64,000 nucleotides of DNA from Nitratireductor luteus (GTDB lineage: Bacteria; Pseudomonadota; Alphaproteobacteria; Rhizobiales; Rhizobiaceae). The notes beneath the pieces were generated by a model, which worked only from the letters and a program-made list of their open reading frames with translations, was not told the DNA's origin and made no database searches. The stretch spans positions 1-64,000 of the forward strand of contig NZ_JAOANW010000006.1 in assembly GCF_026162365.1 (NCBI RefSeq). The letters are read 5' to 3'. Shown here piece by piece: positions 8,674 through 20,059 of the stretch. Every line of letters starts with the position of its first letter. Within the stretch, counting starts at the first letter, position 1. Position numbers and translations under genes: made by a program.

Positions 8674-10083
8674 GTGTTCCTGTCGGTCTTCGATATCTTC
8701 AAGATCGGCGTCGGTCCCTCGTCCTCACATACGATGGGGCCGATGGTCGCCGCCGCGCGGTTCCTTGACGATCTGCGCGGTCAGGCCGAGAAGATCCCGG
8801 GCGCGGGTGAACTCCACCGTCTGGGTGCGAGCCTGCATGGCTCGCTCGCCTTCACCGGCAAGGGGCATGCGACGGACCGGGCGGTCATCCTGGGCTTCTG
8901 CGGGCTCTCGCCCGAAACGCTCGACCCGCACAGGGCCGAGGCGTTGGAGGCCGAGGTGCGCCGCGAGGGCGTCGTGCGCCCGGAGGGGCTGGGCGAACTG
9001 CGTTTCGCTCCCGAAACGGATCTGGTTTTCGATTGGGGCCCGCCGCTCGAGGGCCATGCGAACGGATTGGTCCTGCGCGCCTACGACAGGGCCGGCAACA
9101 CCTATCATCAACAGACCTATTACTCGATCGGTGGCGGTTTCGTCGTCACCGCGGCCGAATTCGAGGCGCAACAGACTGCCCAGCCGAAGCTGCGTGACGA
9201 AAAGGCCGCCCATGCCTTTCCCTATCCTTTCGGCACCGCCAGGGAGATGCTGGAGATGGGCGCGCGCTCGGGCCTTTCCATCGCGCGTATGAAGCGTGCC
9301 AACGAAACAGTGCTGCATGGTGCCGAGCTCGATGCCAAGATCGACCGCATCCTGCAGGCGATGGACGATTGCATCGAACGCGGTCTGACGCAGGAAGGCA
9401 TTCTGCCAGGCGGGCTCAAGGTCAGGCGCCGGGCGAAGGCCATTCACGAGCAATTGCAGGCCGAAAAGGGAAACAACCTCGCGCAACCATTTCAGGCCAA
9501 CGACTGGATGAGTGTCTATGCCATGGCGGTGAATGAGGAGAACGCCGCCGGCGGGCGGGTTGTGACCTCACCCACCAACGGCGCGGCAGGCGTCGTACCA
9601 GCGGTTCTGCGCTATTATCGGGGACATTGCATCGGCGCGACCCGTCAGGGCAGTCGCAATCTCCTGCTCGTCGCGGCGACCATTGGCGGGCTCATCAAGC
9701 ACAATGCCTCGATCTCGGGTGCGGAGGTTGGTTGCCAGGGCGAGGTTGGCTCGGCGTCGTCCATGGCGGCGGCGGGGCTGTGTGCCGCGCTCGGCGGCAC
9801 CAACGAGCAGGTGGAGAATGCCGCCGAGATCGCGCTCGAGCACCATCTCGGCATGACCTGCGACCCCGCCGCTGGACTGGTGCAAGTGCCCTGTATCGAG
9901 CGCAACGCGCTTGGCGCGATCAAGGCCGTCTCGGCCGCCTCTCTGGCACTGCGGGGCGACGGGCAACATTTCATGCCGCTCGACAACTGCATCCGGGTGA
10001 TGCTCGAGACCGGCCGGGACATGAATTCGAAATACAAGGAAACCTCCACCGGAGGTATCGCGGTCAACCTGCCTGAATGCTGA
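8674..10083 (+). CDS. sdaA: L-serine ammonia-lyase (single-chain, iron-sulfur)
   Basis: This enzyme converts serine to pyruvate and ammonia. At 469 residues it has the N-terminal beta domain ([16 protein letters not shown] at residues 10-25) and C-terminal alpha domain ([49 protein letters not shown]) fused, as in the single-chain type. Cysteines in the last two blocks and near the C-terminal DNCIRVM are the expected [4Fe-4S] ligands. Translation starts with GTG directly after the glyA stop codon (zero gap), which gives the conserved N-terminus [12 protein letters not shown]. It closes the route from glycine betaine to central metabolism. Confidence 0.96.
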   Translation: MFLSVFDIFKIGVGPSSSHTMGPMVAAARFLDDLRGQAEKIPGAGELHRLGASLHGSLAFTGKGHATDRAVILGFCGLSPETLDPHRAEALEAEVRREGVVRPEGLGELRFAPETDLVFDWGPPLEGHANGLVLRAYDRAGNTYHQQTYYSIGGGFVVTAAEFEAQQTAQPKLRDEKAAHAFPYPFGTAREMLEMGARSGLSIARMKRANETVLHGAELDAKIDRILQAMDDCIERGLTQEGILPGGLKVRRRAKAIHEQLQAEKGNNLAQPFQANDWMSVYAMAVNEENAAGGRVVTSPTNGAAGVVPAVLRYYRGHCIGATRQGSRNLLLVAATIGGLIKHNASISGAEVGCQGEVGSASSMAAAGLCAALGGTNEQVENAAEIALEHHLGMTCDPAAGLVQVPCIERNALGAIKAVSAASLALRGDGQHFMPLDNCIRVMLETGRDMNSKYKETSTGGIAVNLPEC

Positions 10084-10095
10084 GAAAGGCCCCTG

Positions 10096-10980
10096 ATGAC
10101 GCAGCTCATTCTTACCGTTTCCTGCCCCGTTCGCGCCGGCATCGTCGCAGCTGTCGCGTCCTATCTTGCCAGCGCGGGCTGCAATATTCACGATAGTTCG
10201 CAGTTCTCCGACCTCGACAACGACCGCTTTTTCATGCGGCTGAGCTTTCTGTCGGAAGAAGGGCGCGGCCGCGAGGCGCTATCCGAAGGCTTTGCCGAAA
10301 TCGCGGCGACCTTCGGCATGGACTACGCCTTTCACGATCCGGCGGAGAAAATGAAGATTGCGATCATGGTCTCGCGCTTCGGGCATTGCCTCAATGACCT
10401 GCTCTACCGCTGGCGAATCGGCGCGCTGCCCATCGATATTGTGGCTGTGATCTCGAACCACATGGATTACCAGAAGGTCGTGGTCAACCATGACCTTCCG
10501 TTCCATTGCATCAAGGTCACGAAGGAGACCAAGGCCGCAGCCGAGGCCGAGCAAATGCGCATCCTGCGCGAGTCGGGCGCCGATCTGGTGGTGCTGGCCC
10601 GCTACATGCAGGTGCTCTCGGAGGAGATGTGCCGGGAAATGTCCGGGCGGATCATCAACATCCACCATTCGTTCCTGCCGAGCTTCAAGGGCGCGAATCC
10701 CTACAAACAGGCTTTCGAGCGCGGTGTGAAACTGATCGGGGCTACCTCTCACTACGTGACGACCGACCTCGACGAGGGACCGATCATCGAGCAGGACACG
10801 GTGCGTGTGACACACGCACAGAGTGCCTCGGACTATGTGAGCCTTGGCCGCGACGTGGAGGCGCAGGTGCTAGCCCGTGCCGTTCACGCCCATATCCATC
10901 GCAGGGTCTTCCTCAACGGCGACAAGACCGTGGTCTTTCCGGCAAGCCCCGGAGAATATGCCTCCGAGCGGATGGGTTGA
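10096..10980 (+). CDS. purU: Formyltetrahydrofolate deformylase
   Basis: PurU hydrolyses 10-formyl-THF to formate and THF. The 294 residues contain an N-terminal ACT domain (residues 1-75, SCPVRAGIVAAVASYL) and a formyltransferase-like catalytic domain with the NIHHSFLPSFKGANPYKQA block at about 191-209 and the catalytic Asp in SHYVTTDLDEGPIIEQD. As the last gene of the sox operon it probably drains the one-carbon units produced by sarcosine demethylation and regenerates THF for SoxA and GlyA. The start codon lies 12 bp after the sdaA stop. A strong terminator follows at 11004. Confidence 0.96.
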   Translation: MTQLILTVSCPVRAGIVAAVASYLASAGCNIHDSSQFSDLDNDRFFMRLSFLSEEGRGREALSEGFAEIAATFGMDYAFHDPAEKMKIAIMVSRFGHCLNDLLYRWRIGALPIDIVAVISNHMDYQKVVVNHDLPFHCIKVTKETKAAAEAEQMRILRESGADLVVLARYMQVLSEEMCREMSGRIINIHHSFLPSFKGANPYKQAFERGVKLIGATSHYVTTDLDEGPIIEQDTVRVTHAQSASDYVSLGRDVEAQVLARAVHAHIHRRVFLNGDKTVVFPASPGEYASERMG

Positions 10981-11003
10981 TCGACCCGGCCATTGCGAGC
11001 CTG

Positions 11004-11039
11004 GCTTTGGCAGGGCTTCCTGCCAAAGCTTCTTCTCTC
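11004..11039 (+). terminator. Rho-independent terminator after purU
   Basis: An 11-bp perfect stem (GCTTTGGCAGG, 11004-11014, with its complement at 11019-11029) closes a GCTT tetraloop and is followed by the pyrimidine-rich run TTCTTCTCTC. It lies 23 bp past the purU stop and ends the sox operon. The opposite strand has no T-run on its exit side, so it is unlikely to terminate the convergent LysR gene. Confidence 0.8.
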
Positions 11040-11051
11040 GCCACACTCTCC

Positions 11052-11936
11052 CTAGGGATGATGGTCGTGCTCTGCCAACCAGTCTGCAAAAAGCCGCGCA
11101 TTGGCCGAGGCGCGCGCATGTATGCGCAGATAGAAGGGGAAGGGCGACTCCATCGCCTCAGGAACGAGCTGAACCAGCCGCCCACTGTTCAGAAAGGTTC
11201 CGACCAGGCCTTCCCAGCCCAGGACAGCGCCGATGTGGTCCTCCGCCGCCTGCAGCGAAATCAGATAGTTGTTCAAGGTGAAGCCCGGCCCGCGCGGCGC
11301 GGGCCAGCCCAACGTGTCGAACCACTCCGGCCAGCCGGTCCAGGCATTGTCCGCCGATAGTGTGTGAACCAGCGGGACCTTCAGCATGTCGGACAGGTTG
11401 CGGATGCCGTGGGCCTCGGCAAAATGACGGGTTCCCAGCGCCAGGATCCGATCCCGGAAGAGGATGCGGGTCTCGTCGGTTTCCCGCTCGGGGTCTCCGT
11501 AGTTGATGCTCAGATCGGCCCCTACAGTCTTCCCGCTGTCCTGGACTACCTGCGATATCGCCACATCGGGAAAGGACTTCCAGAACGCGGCCAGGCGCGG
11601 TGTCAGCCAAAGGCCGCTCATGGCCGTCGTGGCCGAGATCGTGACGCCCGTCCTGTCGTGAAGGGTTCGGATTCGCGCAACGGTGTCAGAAATCGTTTCG
11701 AAGCCGCGTTGCAGCGAGACGAAGAGCAGGGCTCCAGCCTCCGTGAGTTCGACGCCACGATAATGCCGCGTAAAGAGCAGTTGTCCCAACTCGTGTTCCA
11801 GCGCCCTGATGCGGTGGCTAACCGCGGCGGGCGTCACGTTCATTTCGGATGAGGCCAGTTTGAAGCTAAGATTCCGTGCGGCAGCTTCGAAACAGGCAAG
11901 ATCACCGAGGGGAGGTAGGTCATACGGCTTTGGCAT
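11052..11936 (-). CDS. LysR-family transcriptional regulator (GcvA-like)
   Basis: This 294-residue protein has the N-terminal winged helix-turn-helix (LPPLGDLACFEAAARNLSFKLASSEMNVTPAAVSHRIRALE, about residues 7-48) of the GcvA branch of LysR regulators, followed by a periplasmic-binding-like effector domain. It is transcribed divergently from gbcA (153 bp apart) and convergently to purU. It is the obvious candidate to control gbcAB and perhaps the sox operon in response to a pathway metabolite such as glycine betaine, dimethylglycine or glycine, but the sequence does not show the effector. Some neighbouring functions could instead be under the AraC-type regulators at 14425 and 20429. Confidence 0.9.
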   Translation of the reverse strand: MPKPYDLPPLGDLACFEAAARNLSFKLASSEMNVTPAAVSHRIRALEHELGQLLFTRHYRGVELTEAGALLFVSLQRGFETISDTVARIRTLHDRTGVTISATTAMSGLWLTPRLAAFWKSFPDVAISQVVQDSGKTVGADLSINYGDPERETDETRILFRDRILALGTRHFAEAHGIRNLSDMLKVPLVHTLSADNAWTGWPEWFDTLGWPAPRGPGFTLNNYLISLQAAEDHIGAVLGWEGLVGTFLNSGRLVQLVPEAMESPFPFYLRIHARASANARLFADWLAEHDHHP

Positions 11937-11996
11937 AGGGGCTTGTCGTTTTAAGGCGAGGAATGTCGCGAATGTGTTATTCGGGTGATGAGTTTA

Positions 11997-12012
11997 CTCA
12001 GGCTAAACTGAG
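11997..12012. promoter_or_regulatory. Candidate LysR operator between lysR and gbcA
   Basis: In the 153-bp divergent intergenic region the sequence CTCAG-GCTAAA-CTGAG forms a perfect 5-bp inverted repeat. It is embedded in an AT-richer stretch (TTTACT before, GGTTAGAA after) that also satisfies the loose T-N11-A pattern of LysR sites. It lies 78 bp before the gbcA start and 60 bp before the lysR start. No clear -35/-10 boxes can be named with confidence. Confidence 0.4.
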
Positions 12013-12080
12013 GTTAGAATTTTGCCAATTGTCAATTTAACGCCGCGATGGCTTCGTGCACGCATTATTTCCCGGCATAG

Positions 12081-13328
<1,248 letters not shown>

Positions 13329-13335
13329 GACTTCG

Positions 13336-14418
13336 ATGAATATGCAGCAAGTAGCCGCCAGCGCGTTCTGGACCGACGACGAGATGCTGGAATGTGTCCA
13401 GATCCTTCCCGAAGGGCCGAACGTGGTCACGGTATGCTTCCAGGCCCCCTCGGGGCGGCCTTTCGGCTTTCTGGCCGGGCAGTTCATCACTCTTGAACTG
13501 CCTGTGCCGGGCGGGCCGCTCTACCGGACCTACACGATTTCATCCTCTCCTTCGCGACCGCTGTCCCTGACGGTCACCGTCAAGGCGCAGGAGAATTCCA
13601 TCGGCACGCGTTGGATGATCGAGAACCTGCGGCCCCGGATGCTGCTCAAGGCATCGGGCCCGGCCGGGCGCTTCACCATGGCAGAGCATCAGGCGGAGAA
13701 ATATCTCTTCATCTCGGCAGGTTCCGGGATCACGCCGATGATGTCGATGACCACACAAATCTTCGATCTCGGCCGTCCCTGCGACATCGTCTTCGTCAAC
13801 TGCGCCCGCCGTCCCTCCGATATCATCTTCCGCAAGCGGCTTGAGCACATGGCTTCGCGCATGGAAGGAATCGATCTGAAATGGGTGGTGGGAGCGCCGG
13901 ACATCTATCAGCCTTGGACCGGATACCAGGGCCGGTTCAATCAGCTGATGCTCGGCCTGATGGCGCCCGACTATCTTGAACGCGAAGTTTTCTGTTGCGG
14001 ACCCGAGACCTTCATGCAGGCGGTGCGGGAAGCGCTTTTCGGCCTCGGTTTCAATATGGATCACTATCATCAGGAAAGCTTCCATGCTCCTCAGCAACCG
14101 GTCGCTTCACTGATCGAAGCACCGCTGCTGGACGACGATCTGCCCGAAGAGGACGTACTGGCCGAGATAAACTTCGAGGCTTCGGGTGTTACCCAGTTGT
14201 GCCCAGAGACGGAGACTGTGCTCAGCGCGGCGCGGACGGCGGGCATTGCCATCCCCTCGGGCTGTACCTTCGGTGTCTGCGGGACCTGCAAGATCCGCAA
14301 GACAGCCGGGACGGTCCATATGGTGCACAATGGCGGTATCACCGAAGACGAGATCGATGAGGGTTACATCCTCGCCTGCTGCTCGCATCCCAAAGGCAAG
14401 GTTACGCTCAATCTCTGA
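13336..14418 (+). CDS. gbcB: Glycine betaine monooxygenase, reductase subunit
   Basis: This is the NAD(P)H- and FAD-dependent reductase that feeds electrons to GbcA. The order of domains is FAD-binding (RTYTISSSPSRP around residues 60-75), NAD-binding (LFISAGSGITPMMSM at about 120-135, and FCCGPETFMQAV) and a C-terminal plant-type 2Fe-2S ferredoxin domain with the Cys-x4-Cys-x2-Cys pattern in SGCTFGVCGTCKIRK and the fourth Cys near LACCSHPKG. I chose the ATG at 13336, after gbcA ends; the upstream ATG at 13300 would overlap gbcA. The gene ends only 6 bp from the convergent regulator gene. Confidence 0.92.
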   Translation: MNMQQVAASAFWTDDEMLECVQILPEGPNVVTVCFQAPSGRPFGFLAGQFITLELPVPGGPLYRTYTISSSPSRPLSLTVTVKAQENSIGTRWMIENLRPRMLLKASGPAGRFTMAEHQAEKYLFISAGSGITPMMSMTTQIFDLGRPCDIVFVNCARRPSDIIFRKRLEHMASRMEGIDLKWVVGAPDIYQPWTGYQGRFNQLMLGLMAPDYLEREVFCCGPETFMQAVREALFGLGFNMDHYHQESFHAPQQPVASLIEAPLLDDDLPEEDVLAEINFEASGVTQLCPETETVLSAARTAGIAIPSGCTFGVCGTCKIRKTAGTVHMVHNGGITEDEIDEGYILACCSHPKGKVTLNL

Positions 14419-14424
14419 AGTGGA

Positions 14425-15459
14425 TCAGTTCCGATTGGGCAGCAGGACCCCGACCGCCGGCTGGTCTTCCTCGTACCCGGCCTGTGCCTTGCGGTACTCC
14501 GCCGGTGTTACTCCGCGCTCCGCCTTCAGCGTGCGCGACAGGTGCGGGCCATCGCAGAACCCGCAGGCCAGCGCGATCTCGGTGATCGTGGCATCGGTGC
14601 TGCGAAGCCGCTGCAGCGCCCGTTCCAGACGCAGTTCCAGATAGGCCTTGAGGGGCGTTTGGCGCAGATCCGCCAGAAAACGCCGCTCAAGCGTGCGGCG
14701 CCCAACGCCCAACTCGCGTGCCAAATCCTCGACGGTCTTGGGCACCTCGACATGTTGCTGCATTCGCAGCACGGCGCGCTTGACTAGCTCATCCGTGGCA
14801 CGGCGGGTGAGGGCTTGTCCGGGCTGTGCCTTATCGCCGCCCATGGCGTCGTCGATCATCATGATGTTCAGGCTCTTGATGGCGGCCGACTGGCCGACAT
14901 GCCGCTGCACGAGGAATGCTGCCAGATGTGCGGCGCCGTGCCCACCGGAGCAGGTTAGGCGGTCGCGGTCGACGACGAAAATCTGGTCCGATATCGGGGT
15001 CTCCGCTTCGAACTGGTCGAGAAAGTCCTGGTGGTGGAACCAGCTCACGCAGCAACGATACCCCTTGAGCAATCCCATCCGCTGCAGAATGAACACGCCG
15101 GTGCACAGCCCCACGAGTGGCGTTCCCGCCGCAGCTCGGCCTTCGAGAAAGGCCAGCGCTTCGCCGTTCAACGCTGCGCTGTCTCCGATCAGCCCGCCCA
15201 CCACGACGATGTAATCGTAGTTTTCCGCGTGGCGCAGCCGCGTGTCGGGCTGCACGCGCACGCCGCAGCTTGACCGAATGGCTTGCGGGCTGTCCGAAAG
15301 CACCGACCAGTCGCAGAGGATCGGGCGGGAATGGTCGGCCTCGTCGGCTGCCAGCCGCAGAACGTCCACGAAATTCGCGAAGGCGGAGAGCGTGAAGCGG
15401 TCGGCCAAGAGAAAGGCAACGCGAAGGCGCTTTCTGGGGCGCCCAATGGAAAGGGGCAT
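14425..15459 (-). CDS. GlxA-type AraC-family transcriptional regulator (GbdR-like), copy 1
   Basis: The N-terminal half is a DJ-1/PfpI (class I amidotransferase-like) domain of the GlxA type, with VGLCTGVFILQRMGLL around the nucleophile-elbow position. The C-terminal 100 residues carry two AraC helix-turn-helix motifs (VEDLARELGVGRRTLERRF, ITEIALACGFCDGPHLSR). This architecture is shared by GbdR, the glycine betaine/dimethylglycine-responsive activator of betaine catabolism in pseudomonads, so the same role is likely here. I placed the start at the ATG at 15459 (344 residues), which has an AAGGA site 8 nt upstream; the open frame runs 73 codons further but those residues look non-coding. A paralogue lies at 20429. 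Confidence 0.9.
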   Translation of the reverse strand: MPLSIGRPRKRLRVAFLLADRFTLSAFANFVDVLRLAADEADHSRPILCDWSVLSDSPQAIRSSCGVRVQPDTRLRHAENYDYIVVVGGLIGDSAALNGEALAFLEGRAAAGTPLVGLCTGVFILQRMGLLKGYRCCVSWFHHQDFLDQFEAETPISDQIFVVDRDRLTCSGGHGAAHLAAFLVQRHVGQSAAIKSLNIMMIDDAMGGDKAQPGQALTRRATDELVKRAVLRMQQHVEVPKTVEDLARELGVGRRTLERRFLADLRQTPLKAYLELRLERALQRLRSTDATITEIALACGFCDGPHLSRTLKAERGVTPAEYRKAQAGYEEDQPAVGVLLPNRN

Positions 15460-15682
15460 GTCGATATCCTTCAGGTTTGATGTCGCAAATATACCTGAAG
15501 GTTGTGGTTGAAGTAAGTCTTCGCGCTCACGGACAGCGCACTTGATGACCGAGCGCGGTGAATGGGGTGCGGGTGCGGGTCTTGCAGCCAAGGTGACCAC
15601 GGCGAATAGGTACGCCGTGGTCCTTCGGGATTGCATCGAAGCCGTTCGGGAGCGCGAGACCGAAGACTTCCCGGCCAAGTCG

Positions 15683-18244
15683 TTAGGTGCGCGGCTTCAA
15701 GTTCTCCGGATCGTAGAGCGGCTTATAGCCTACACCCACGACTTCGACGGGATAAATCTCATCGAAATAGGAGACATTTAGCTTACGGCCTTCCTGACAG
15801 TACTCCCATGGAAGATAGGCCAGAGCGATGTTCTCCCCGATGCTCGGGCCGAAAGCGATGGATGTCGTGTAGGACCGACGGCCAAGCGCGTCGATCAGGG
15901 TTTCGCCGGTTTCGGGATCGAGCACCGGAAGTGTGCCTACCGGGTATCGCGCGACGCCCTTGCTGTCGGTGTTGTCGGCCATCACGAGGGTGCAGAGCTT
16001 GGCCGGCTGATGCTCCCGTGATCGGTATTCCAGGTGCTTTGCCTTGCCGCGGAAGTCGGCTTCCTTCACCTTAGGCCGGGACAGATCCGCTTCGTAGAGA
16101 TTATACTGGGTCAACAGATCGGCATTCTGCAGGCGCAAGGATTTCTCGAGACGGCGCGAGTTGGCGTAGGTCTCGACACCGACCGCGATCACGCCCGTCG
16201 AACGCAGGGCATCCCAAACAGCAAGGCCGTCCTCATAGGCCATATGCAGTTCCCAACCCTGTTCACCGACATAGGAGATGCGAAAGGCGGCAACCGACTT
16301 GCCCACGATCTTGATCCGGCGAATGGCTGCGAAGGGGAAGTTTTCCGGGAGCAGTGCATTGGGTTCTTCAACGACTTTCTGGAGATTCTCCCGAGCGTTC
16401 GGGCCCCAGATACCGATGGTGATGTATTTCTCGGTCACATCGGTGATGGTGACGTCCAGGCCTTTGTCCTGTGCCACGCGGCGCATGTAATGAAAGTCGC
16501 GCGGACCGGCATCCGCACCGTTGATCAGACGGCAGCGATCCTCCATCCGCATTACCGTAAAATCGGCGCGCACCATGCCATCGTCGTCGAGGAAATGGGT
16601 ATAGATGCCCTTGCCGATATTGTTGTCGCCGCCGATCTTTGCGGCGCAAAGCCATTCCAGCAGCGCGACATGGTCGGGCCCCTCTATGTCGGTGATGTGG
16701 AAGTGCGAAAGGTTGATGATGCCGCAATTCTCACTCAGCTCGAGATGTTCGGCATTCGAGACACGCCAGAAATGGCGGTTGTCCCACTCGTTCTCGCGCA
16801 CCGGCACGCGGTCGGCGTATTTCTCCAAAAGGTGCTCGTTCGCGGCATAGCCATGCGCGCGTTCCCAACCGCCGAGCTCCATGAAATAGCCGCCGAGTTC
16901 CTTCTCGCGCTCATAGAAGGGCGAACGGCGGATGTTGCGGCCATTGGCGAAAGGCTCGCGCGGGTGCACCGGCGGGTTGTAGATCTTCGCAGCCGTTTCT
17001 TCGCAGCGGCCGTGAATATATTTCTCGTCGAGCTGGAATTCGTTGAAGCGCGCGAAATCGATCCCATGGTGGTCGATGTCGGTGCGCCCGTCGGTCATCC
17101 AATCGGCGATGAGCTTGCCCATGCCGGGGCCGTCCTTGACCCAGATGCCCACTGCATACCACAGACCGCGCACCTTCTGGCTTTCGCCCATCGATGGGCC
17201 GCCGTCGGTCGAGGCCTGGAGCAGGCCGTTGAACGAATGCCCCTCGTTGAAGCCGAGTTCGGTGAGAATCGGGGTGAGTTCCATGGCGCGCTCGAGCGGC
17301 TCGAGAACGTCTTCCAGTTCGAGATCGCGCTGAGAGGGCGATAGACGCGCCTCTTCCTTTTCGAGGATCTCCCGCGGATGCACGAGGCGCGGGTTCTTCT
17401 CGTAATAATAGCCCCACTCGATCTGGCCGCCCTCGGTGGTCTTGGGGTCTCCCGTGTCGCGCATATAGGCGGAGTTGCCCTGGTCGCGGAGCAGCGGGCG
17501 GCCGATCTCGACGCCGGTGCCGGCGAATTCGTCATAGGGGCCGAAGAATGTCAGCGGGTGATCCACCGGCATGACCGGAAGGTCCTCGCCCGCCATCTCG
17601 GCAATGAGGCGGCCCCAAAGGCCTGCGCAGACCACCACGTGATCGGCATGGAGGGTGCCGCGTTCGGTCACGACGCCCTTGATCCGGCCGTCTTCGACAA
17701 TGAGCGAGAGGGCGGAGGTGTTGGCGAAGGTCCTGAGCTTGCCGGCGGACACTCCCTGATCAACGAGCTTGCCTGCAACGGTTTGTGAGCGCGGGGTAAC
17801 CAGGCCCGCATCCGGGTCCCACATTGCGCCCTGGATCTGGTCCTCTTCGAGGAGCGGGAACTTCTCCTTGGCCTCTGCCGCCGAAATGATCTTGACGTTG
17901 GTGCCGAAAGCCTTGCCGGAGTCGACGCGGCGCTTCAGCTCTTCCATGCGCCCGTCATCGCCGACGCGGGCGACCTCAATGCCACCGATACGCGCATAGT
18001 GCCCCATCTTCTCATAAAAATTGATGGAGTACATCGTAGTCCAGCAGGAGAGCAGGTCGTGGCTCGTTGCATAGCAGAAATCGGATGCATGCGCCGTCGA
18101 GCCGATATCGGTGGGAATGCCCGACTTGTCGATGCCGACGATGTCGTCCCAGCCGCGTTCGATGAGGTGATGCGCCACTGAGGCGCCGACAATGCCGCCA
18201 AGTCCGACGATGACAACCTTTGCCCTTTCAGGAAATGCTGACAT
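15683..18244 (-). CDS. Dimethylglycine dehydrogenase (FAD/folate, GcvT-fused)
   Basis: This 853-residue protein has an N-terminal FAD-dependent DAO domain (VVIVGLGGIVGASVAHHL at residues 10-27), a central FAO_M linker domain, and a C-terminal GcvT folate-binding domain with the GcvT_C barrel (GRRSYTTSIAFGP near 800). That is the architecture of dimethylglycine and sarcosine dehydrogenases, which demethylate their substrate and transfer the carbon to THF. Because sarcosine is already covered by SoxBDAG and a dedicated ETF pair follows on the same strand, dimethylglycine to sarcosine is the best assignment. The nucleotide-binding loop has an extra glycine (GLGGIVG). The start ATG at 18244 has an AAGGAATGAGAA leader. 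Confidence 0.85.
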   Translation of the reverse strand: MSAFPERAKVVIVGLGGIVGASVAHHLIERGWDDIVGIDKSGIPTDIGSTAHASDFCYATSHDLLSCWTTMYSINFYEKMGHYARIGGIEVARVGDDGRMEELKRRVDSGKAFGTNVKIISAAEAKEKFPLLEEDQIQGAMWDPDAGLVTPRSQTVAGKLVDQGVSAGKLRTFANTSALSLIVEDGRIKGVVTERGTLHADHVVVCAGLWGRLIAEMAGEDLPVMPVDHPLTFFGPYDEFAGTGVEIGRPLLRDQGNSAYMRDTGDPKTTEGGQIEWGYYYEKNPRLVHPREILEKEEARLSPSQRDLELEDVLEPLERAMELTPILTELGFNEGHSFNGLLQASTDGGPSMGESQKVRGLWYAVGIWVKDGPGMGKLIADWMTDGRTDIDHHGIDFARFNEFQLDEKYIHGRCEETAAKIYNPPVHPREPFANGRNIRRSPFYEREKELGGYFMELGGWERAHGYAANEHLLEKYADRVPVRENEWDNRHFWRVSNAEHLELSENCGIINLSHFHITDIEGPDHVALLEWLCAAKIGGDNNIGKGIYTHFLDDDGMVRADFTVMRMEDRCRLINGADAGPRDFHYMRRVAQDKGLDVTITDVTEKYITIGIWGPNARENLQKVVEEPNALLPENFPFAAIRRIKIVGKSVAAFRISYVGEQGWELHMAYEDGLAVWDALRSTGVIAVGVETYANSRRLEKSLRLQNADLLTQYNLYEADLSRPKVKEADFRGKAKHLEYRSREHQPAKLCTLVMADNTDSKGVARYPVGTLPVLDPETGETLIDALGRRSYTTSIAFGPSIGENIALAYLPWEYCQEGRKLNVSYFDEIYPVEVVGVGYKPLYDPENLKPRT

Positions 18245-18357
18245 TTCTCATTCCTTCTCTAAAACGATCGTTCTTTGCAGTACATGGCGGGCAACTTTCT
18301 CAGCCTATACGCAGGTCAAAGGACGTGTCGATCATGTAGTTGTCTGCGGTGGTATGA

Positions 18358-19293
18358 TCAGAGCTGACGTTCCATTTCGGGCAGGATTTCGAAGAGATCT
18401 CCCACGATTCCGTAGTCGGCGATCTGAAAGATCGGTGCTTCCTCGTCGGTGTTGATCGCCACGATCACCTTCGCATCCTTCATGCCGGCAAGGTGCTGGA
18501 TGGCACCGGAAATCCCGCAAGCGATATAGAGCTCGGGAGCGACGACCTTGCCGGTCTGGCCGACCTGCAGATCGTTCGGAGCGTAGCCGGCGTCGACAGC
18601 CGCACGGGAAGCACCTATGGCGGCGCCTAGCTTGTCTGCGACCGGGCTGATGACCTTGCGGAAACTCTCCTCGGAGCCGAGCGCCCGACCGCCGGAGACC
18701 ACGATTTTCGCGGAGCCGAGTTCGGGGCGATCACTCTTGGAGAAGATGTTCTCGACGAAACTCGAGAGACCAGCTCCTGCAGTCCCGGTTTCGACGATCT
18801 TGATCGGCGCGGCCGTACCGCTCTTTCCGGCTGCAGGAAAAGCCGCTGTGCGCACGGTCAGCACCTTTTTGGCATCGGTCGTCTGCACGACTTCGATGGC
18901 GTTGCCGGCGTAGATCGGCCGTTTGAACGTGTCGGCGGAAATAGCTTCGGTGATCTCGGAAATCTGCATCACGTCTAGCATGGCGGCGACACGCGGCAGC
19001 ACGTTCTTGCCCGTCGTCGTGGCGGGCGCGACGATGGTATCATAATTGCCGCTCAGTGAGAGGATCAGCTCGGCAGTCGGTTCGGCGAGACGATGCTCGA
19101 GTGCGTTGCCCTCGGCAAGGATCACGCTGCGCACGCCTGCAAGCGATGCTGCCTCCTCAGCTGCTGATCCAGCGTTCTTGCCTACGATCAGCACGTCGAT
19201 GTCGCTGCCAATCCGAGAAGCTGCGGCCAGAGCCTTTGCGGTCTGATCCGAAAGCGCGGCGTTGTCATGCTCTGCGAAAAGAAGGATAGCCAT
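18358..19293 (-). CDS. etfA: Electron transfer flavoprotein alpha subunit
   Basis: This 311-residue ETF alpha subunit binds the FAD that accepts electrons from the dehydrogenase encoded next to it. The N-terminal domain opens with [14 protein letters not shown]. The C-terminal FAD-binding domain contains [13 protein letters not shown] and the family signature around [24 protein letters not shown] (about residues 245-270). It is 16 bp downstream of etfB and 113 bp upstream of the dimethylglycine dehydrogenase gene, all on the minus strand, so the three probably form one transcription unit passing electrons on to ETF-quinone oxidoreductase, which is not in this window. Confidence 0.95.
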   Translation of the reverse strand: MAILLFAEHDNAALSDQTAKALAAASRIGSDIDVLIVGKNAGSAAEEAASLAGVRSVILAEGNALEHRLAEPTAELILSLSGNYDTIVAPATTTGKNVLPRVAAMLDVMQISEITEAISADTFKRPIYAGNAIEVVQTTDAKKVLTVRTAAFPAAGKSGTAAPIKIVETGTAGAGLSSFVENIFSKSDRPELGSAKIVVSGGRALGSEESFRKVISPVADKLGAAIGASRAAVDAGYAPNDLQVGQTGKVVAPELYIACGISGAIQHLAGMKDAKVIVAINTDEEAPIFQIADYGIVGDLFEILPEMERQL

Positions 19294-19309
19294 TTCGTTC
19301 CCCGTTCAA

Positions 19310-20059
19310 TCAGATGACGCCAGCTTCGTTTTTAAGCTTGTCGAACAGCTCGGCGGTGTTCGCGACTTTAATCCCACCTTGGCGCACAGCGGGTTCTTCG
19401 GTCCGCAGGACACGAAGCCGGGCCTCCACAGTTACCCCGAAATCCTGCGGGGTCTTCTGTTCCAGAGGCTTCTTCTTGGCTTTCATGATATTCGGAAGCG
19501 AGGCATAGCGCGGCTGGTTCAGGCGCAGATCGGCTGTCATGATTGCGGGCAGGCGCACATCGATGACTTGGAGCCCTCCGTCCACCTCGCGGGTCACTTT
19601 CGCGCGATCCGCGCCAAGATCGATCCTGGAGGCGAAAGTGGCCTGGGACCAGCCAAGCAGCGCGGCGAGCATCTGGCCGGTCTGGTTGGCATCGTCGTCG
19701 ATCGCCTGTTTGCCGAGGATCACCAGCCCCGGCTGTTCATTCTCGGCCACGCCCTTGAGCAGTTTTGCGACAGTCAGCGGCTCCACTGTGCCGTCCACGG
19801 TGATGAGAATGGCCCGGTCCGCGCCCATGGCAAGCGCGGTGCGCAAAACGTCCTGCGCCTGAGCCGGGCCGATCGAGACAACCACGACCTCATCGGCTTT
19901 GCCCGCTTCCTTTAGGCGGATGGCCTCTTCGACAGCGATTTCGTCGAACGGGTTCATCGACATCTTGACATTGGCGAGATCGACTCCGCTCCCATCCGTC
20001 TTTACGCGGATTTTCACATTGTGGTCGATGACCCGCTTAACGGGCACCAGTATCTTCAT
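19310..20059 (-). CDS. etfB: Electron transfer flavoprotein beta subunit
   Basis: This 249-residue ETF beta subunit, the AMP-binding partner of EtfA, begins [19 protein letters not shown] and contains the family blocks [17 protein letters not shown] and [18 protein letters not shown] placed the start at the ATG at 20059, which is preceded by GGAGGAAGAAAG; the open frame extends 47 codons further upstream but without family similarity. It is the first gene of the leftward etfB-etfA-dimethylglycine dehydrogenase unit, whose promoter must lie in the 369-bp region shared with the divergent regulator. Confidence 0.95.
   Translation of the reverse strand: MKILVPVKRVIDHNVKIRVKTDGSGVDLANVKMSMNPFDEIAVEEAIRLKEAGKADEVVVVSIGPAQAQDVLRTALAMGADRAILITVDGTVEPLTVAKLLKGVAENEQPGLVILGKQAIDDDANQTGQMLAALLGWSQATFASRIDLGADRAKVTREVDGGLQVIDVRLPAIMTADLRLNQPRYASLPNIMKAKKKPLEQKTPQDFGVTVEARLRVLRTEEPAVRQGGIKVANTAELFDKLKNEAGVI

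Noticed and set aside
16034-17344. A 436-codon open frame on the plus strand
   Set aside because: Antisense to the dimethylglycine dehydrogenase gene, which matches its family throughout.
18263-18272. 10-bp palindrome AACGATCGTT upstream of the dimethylglycine dehydrogenase gene
   Set aside because: Possible operator, but short, single and not repeated at other promoters of the pathway, so not listed as a feature.
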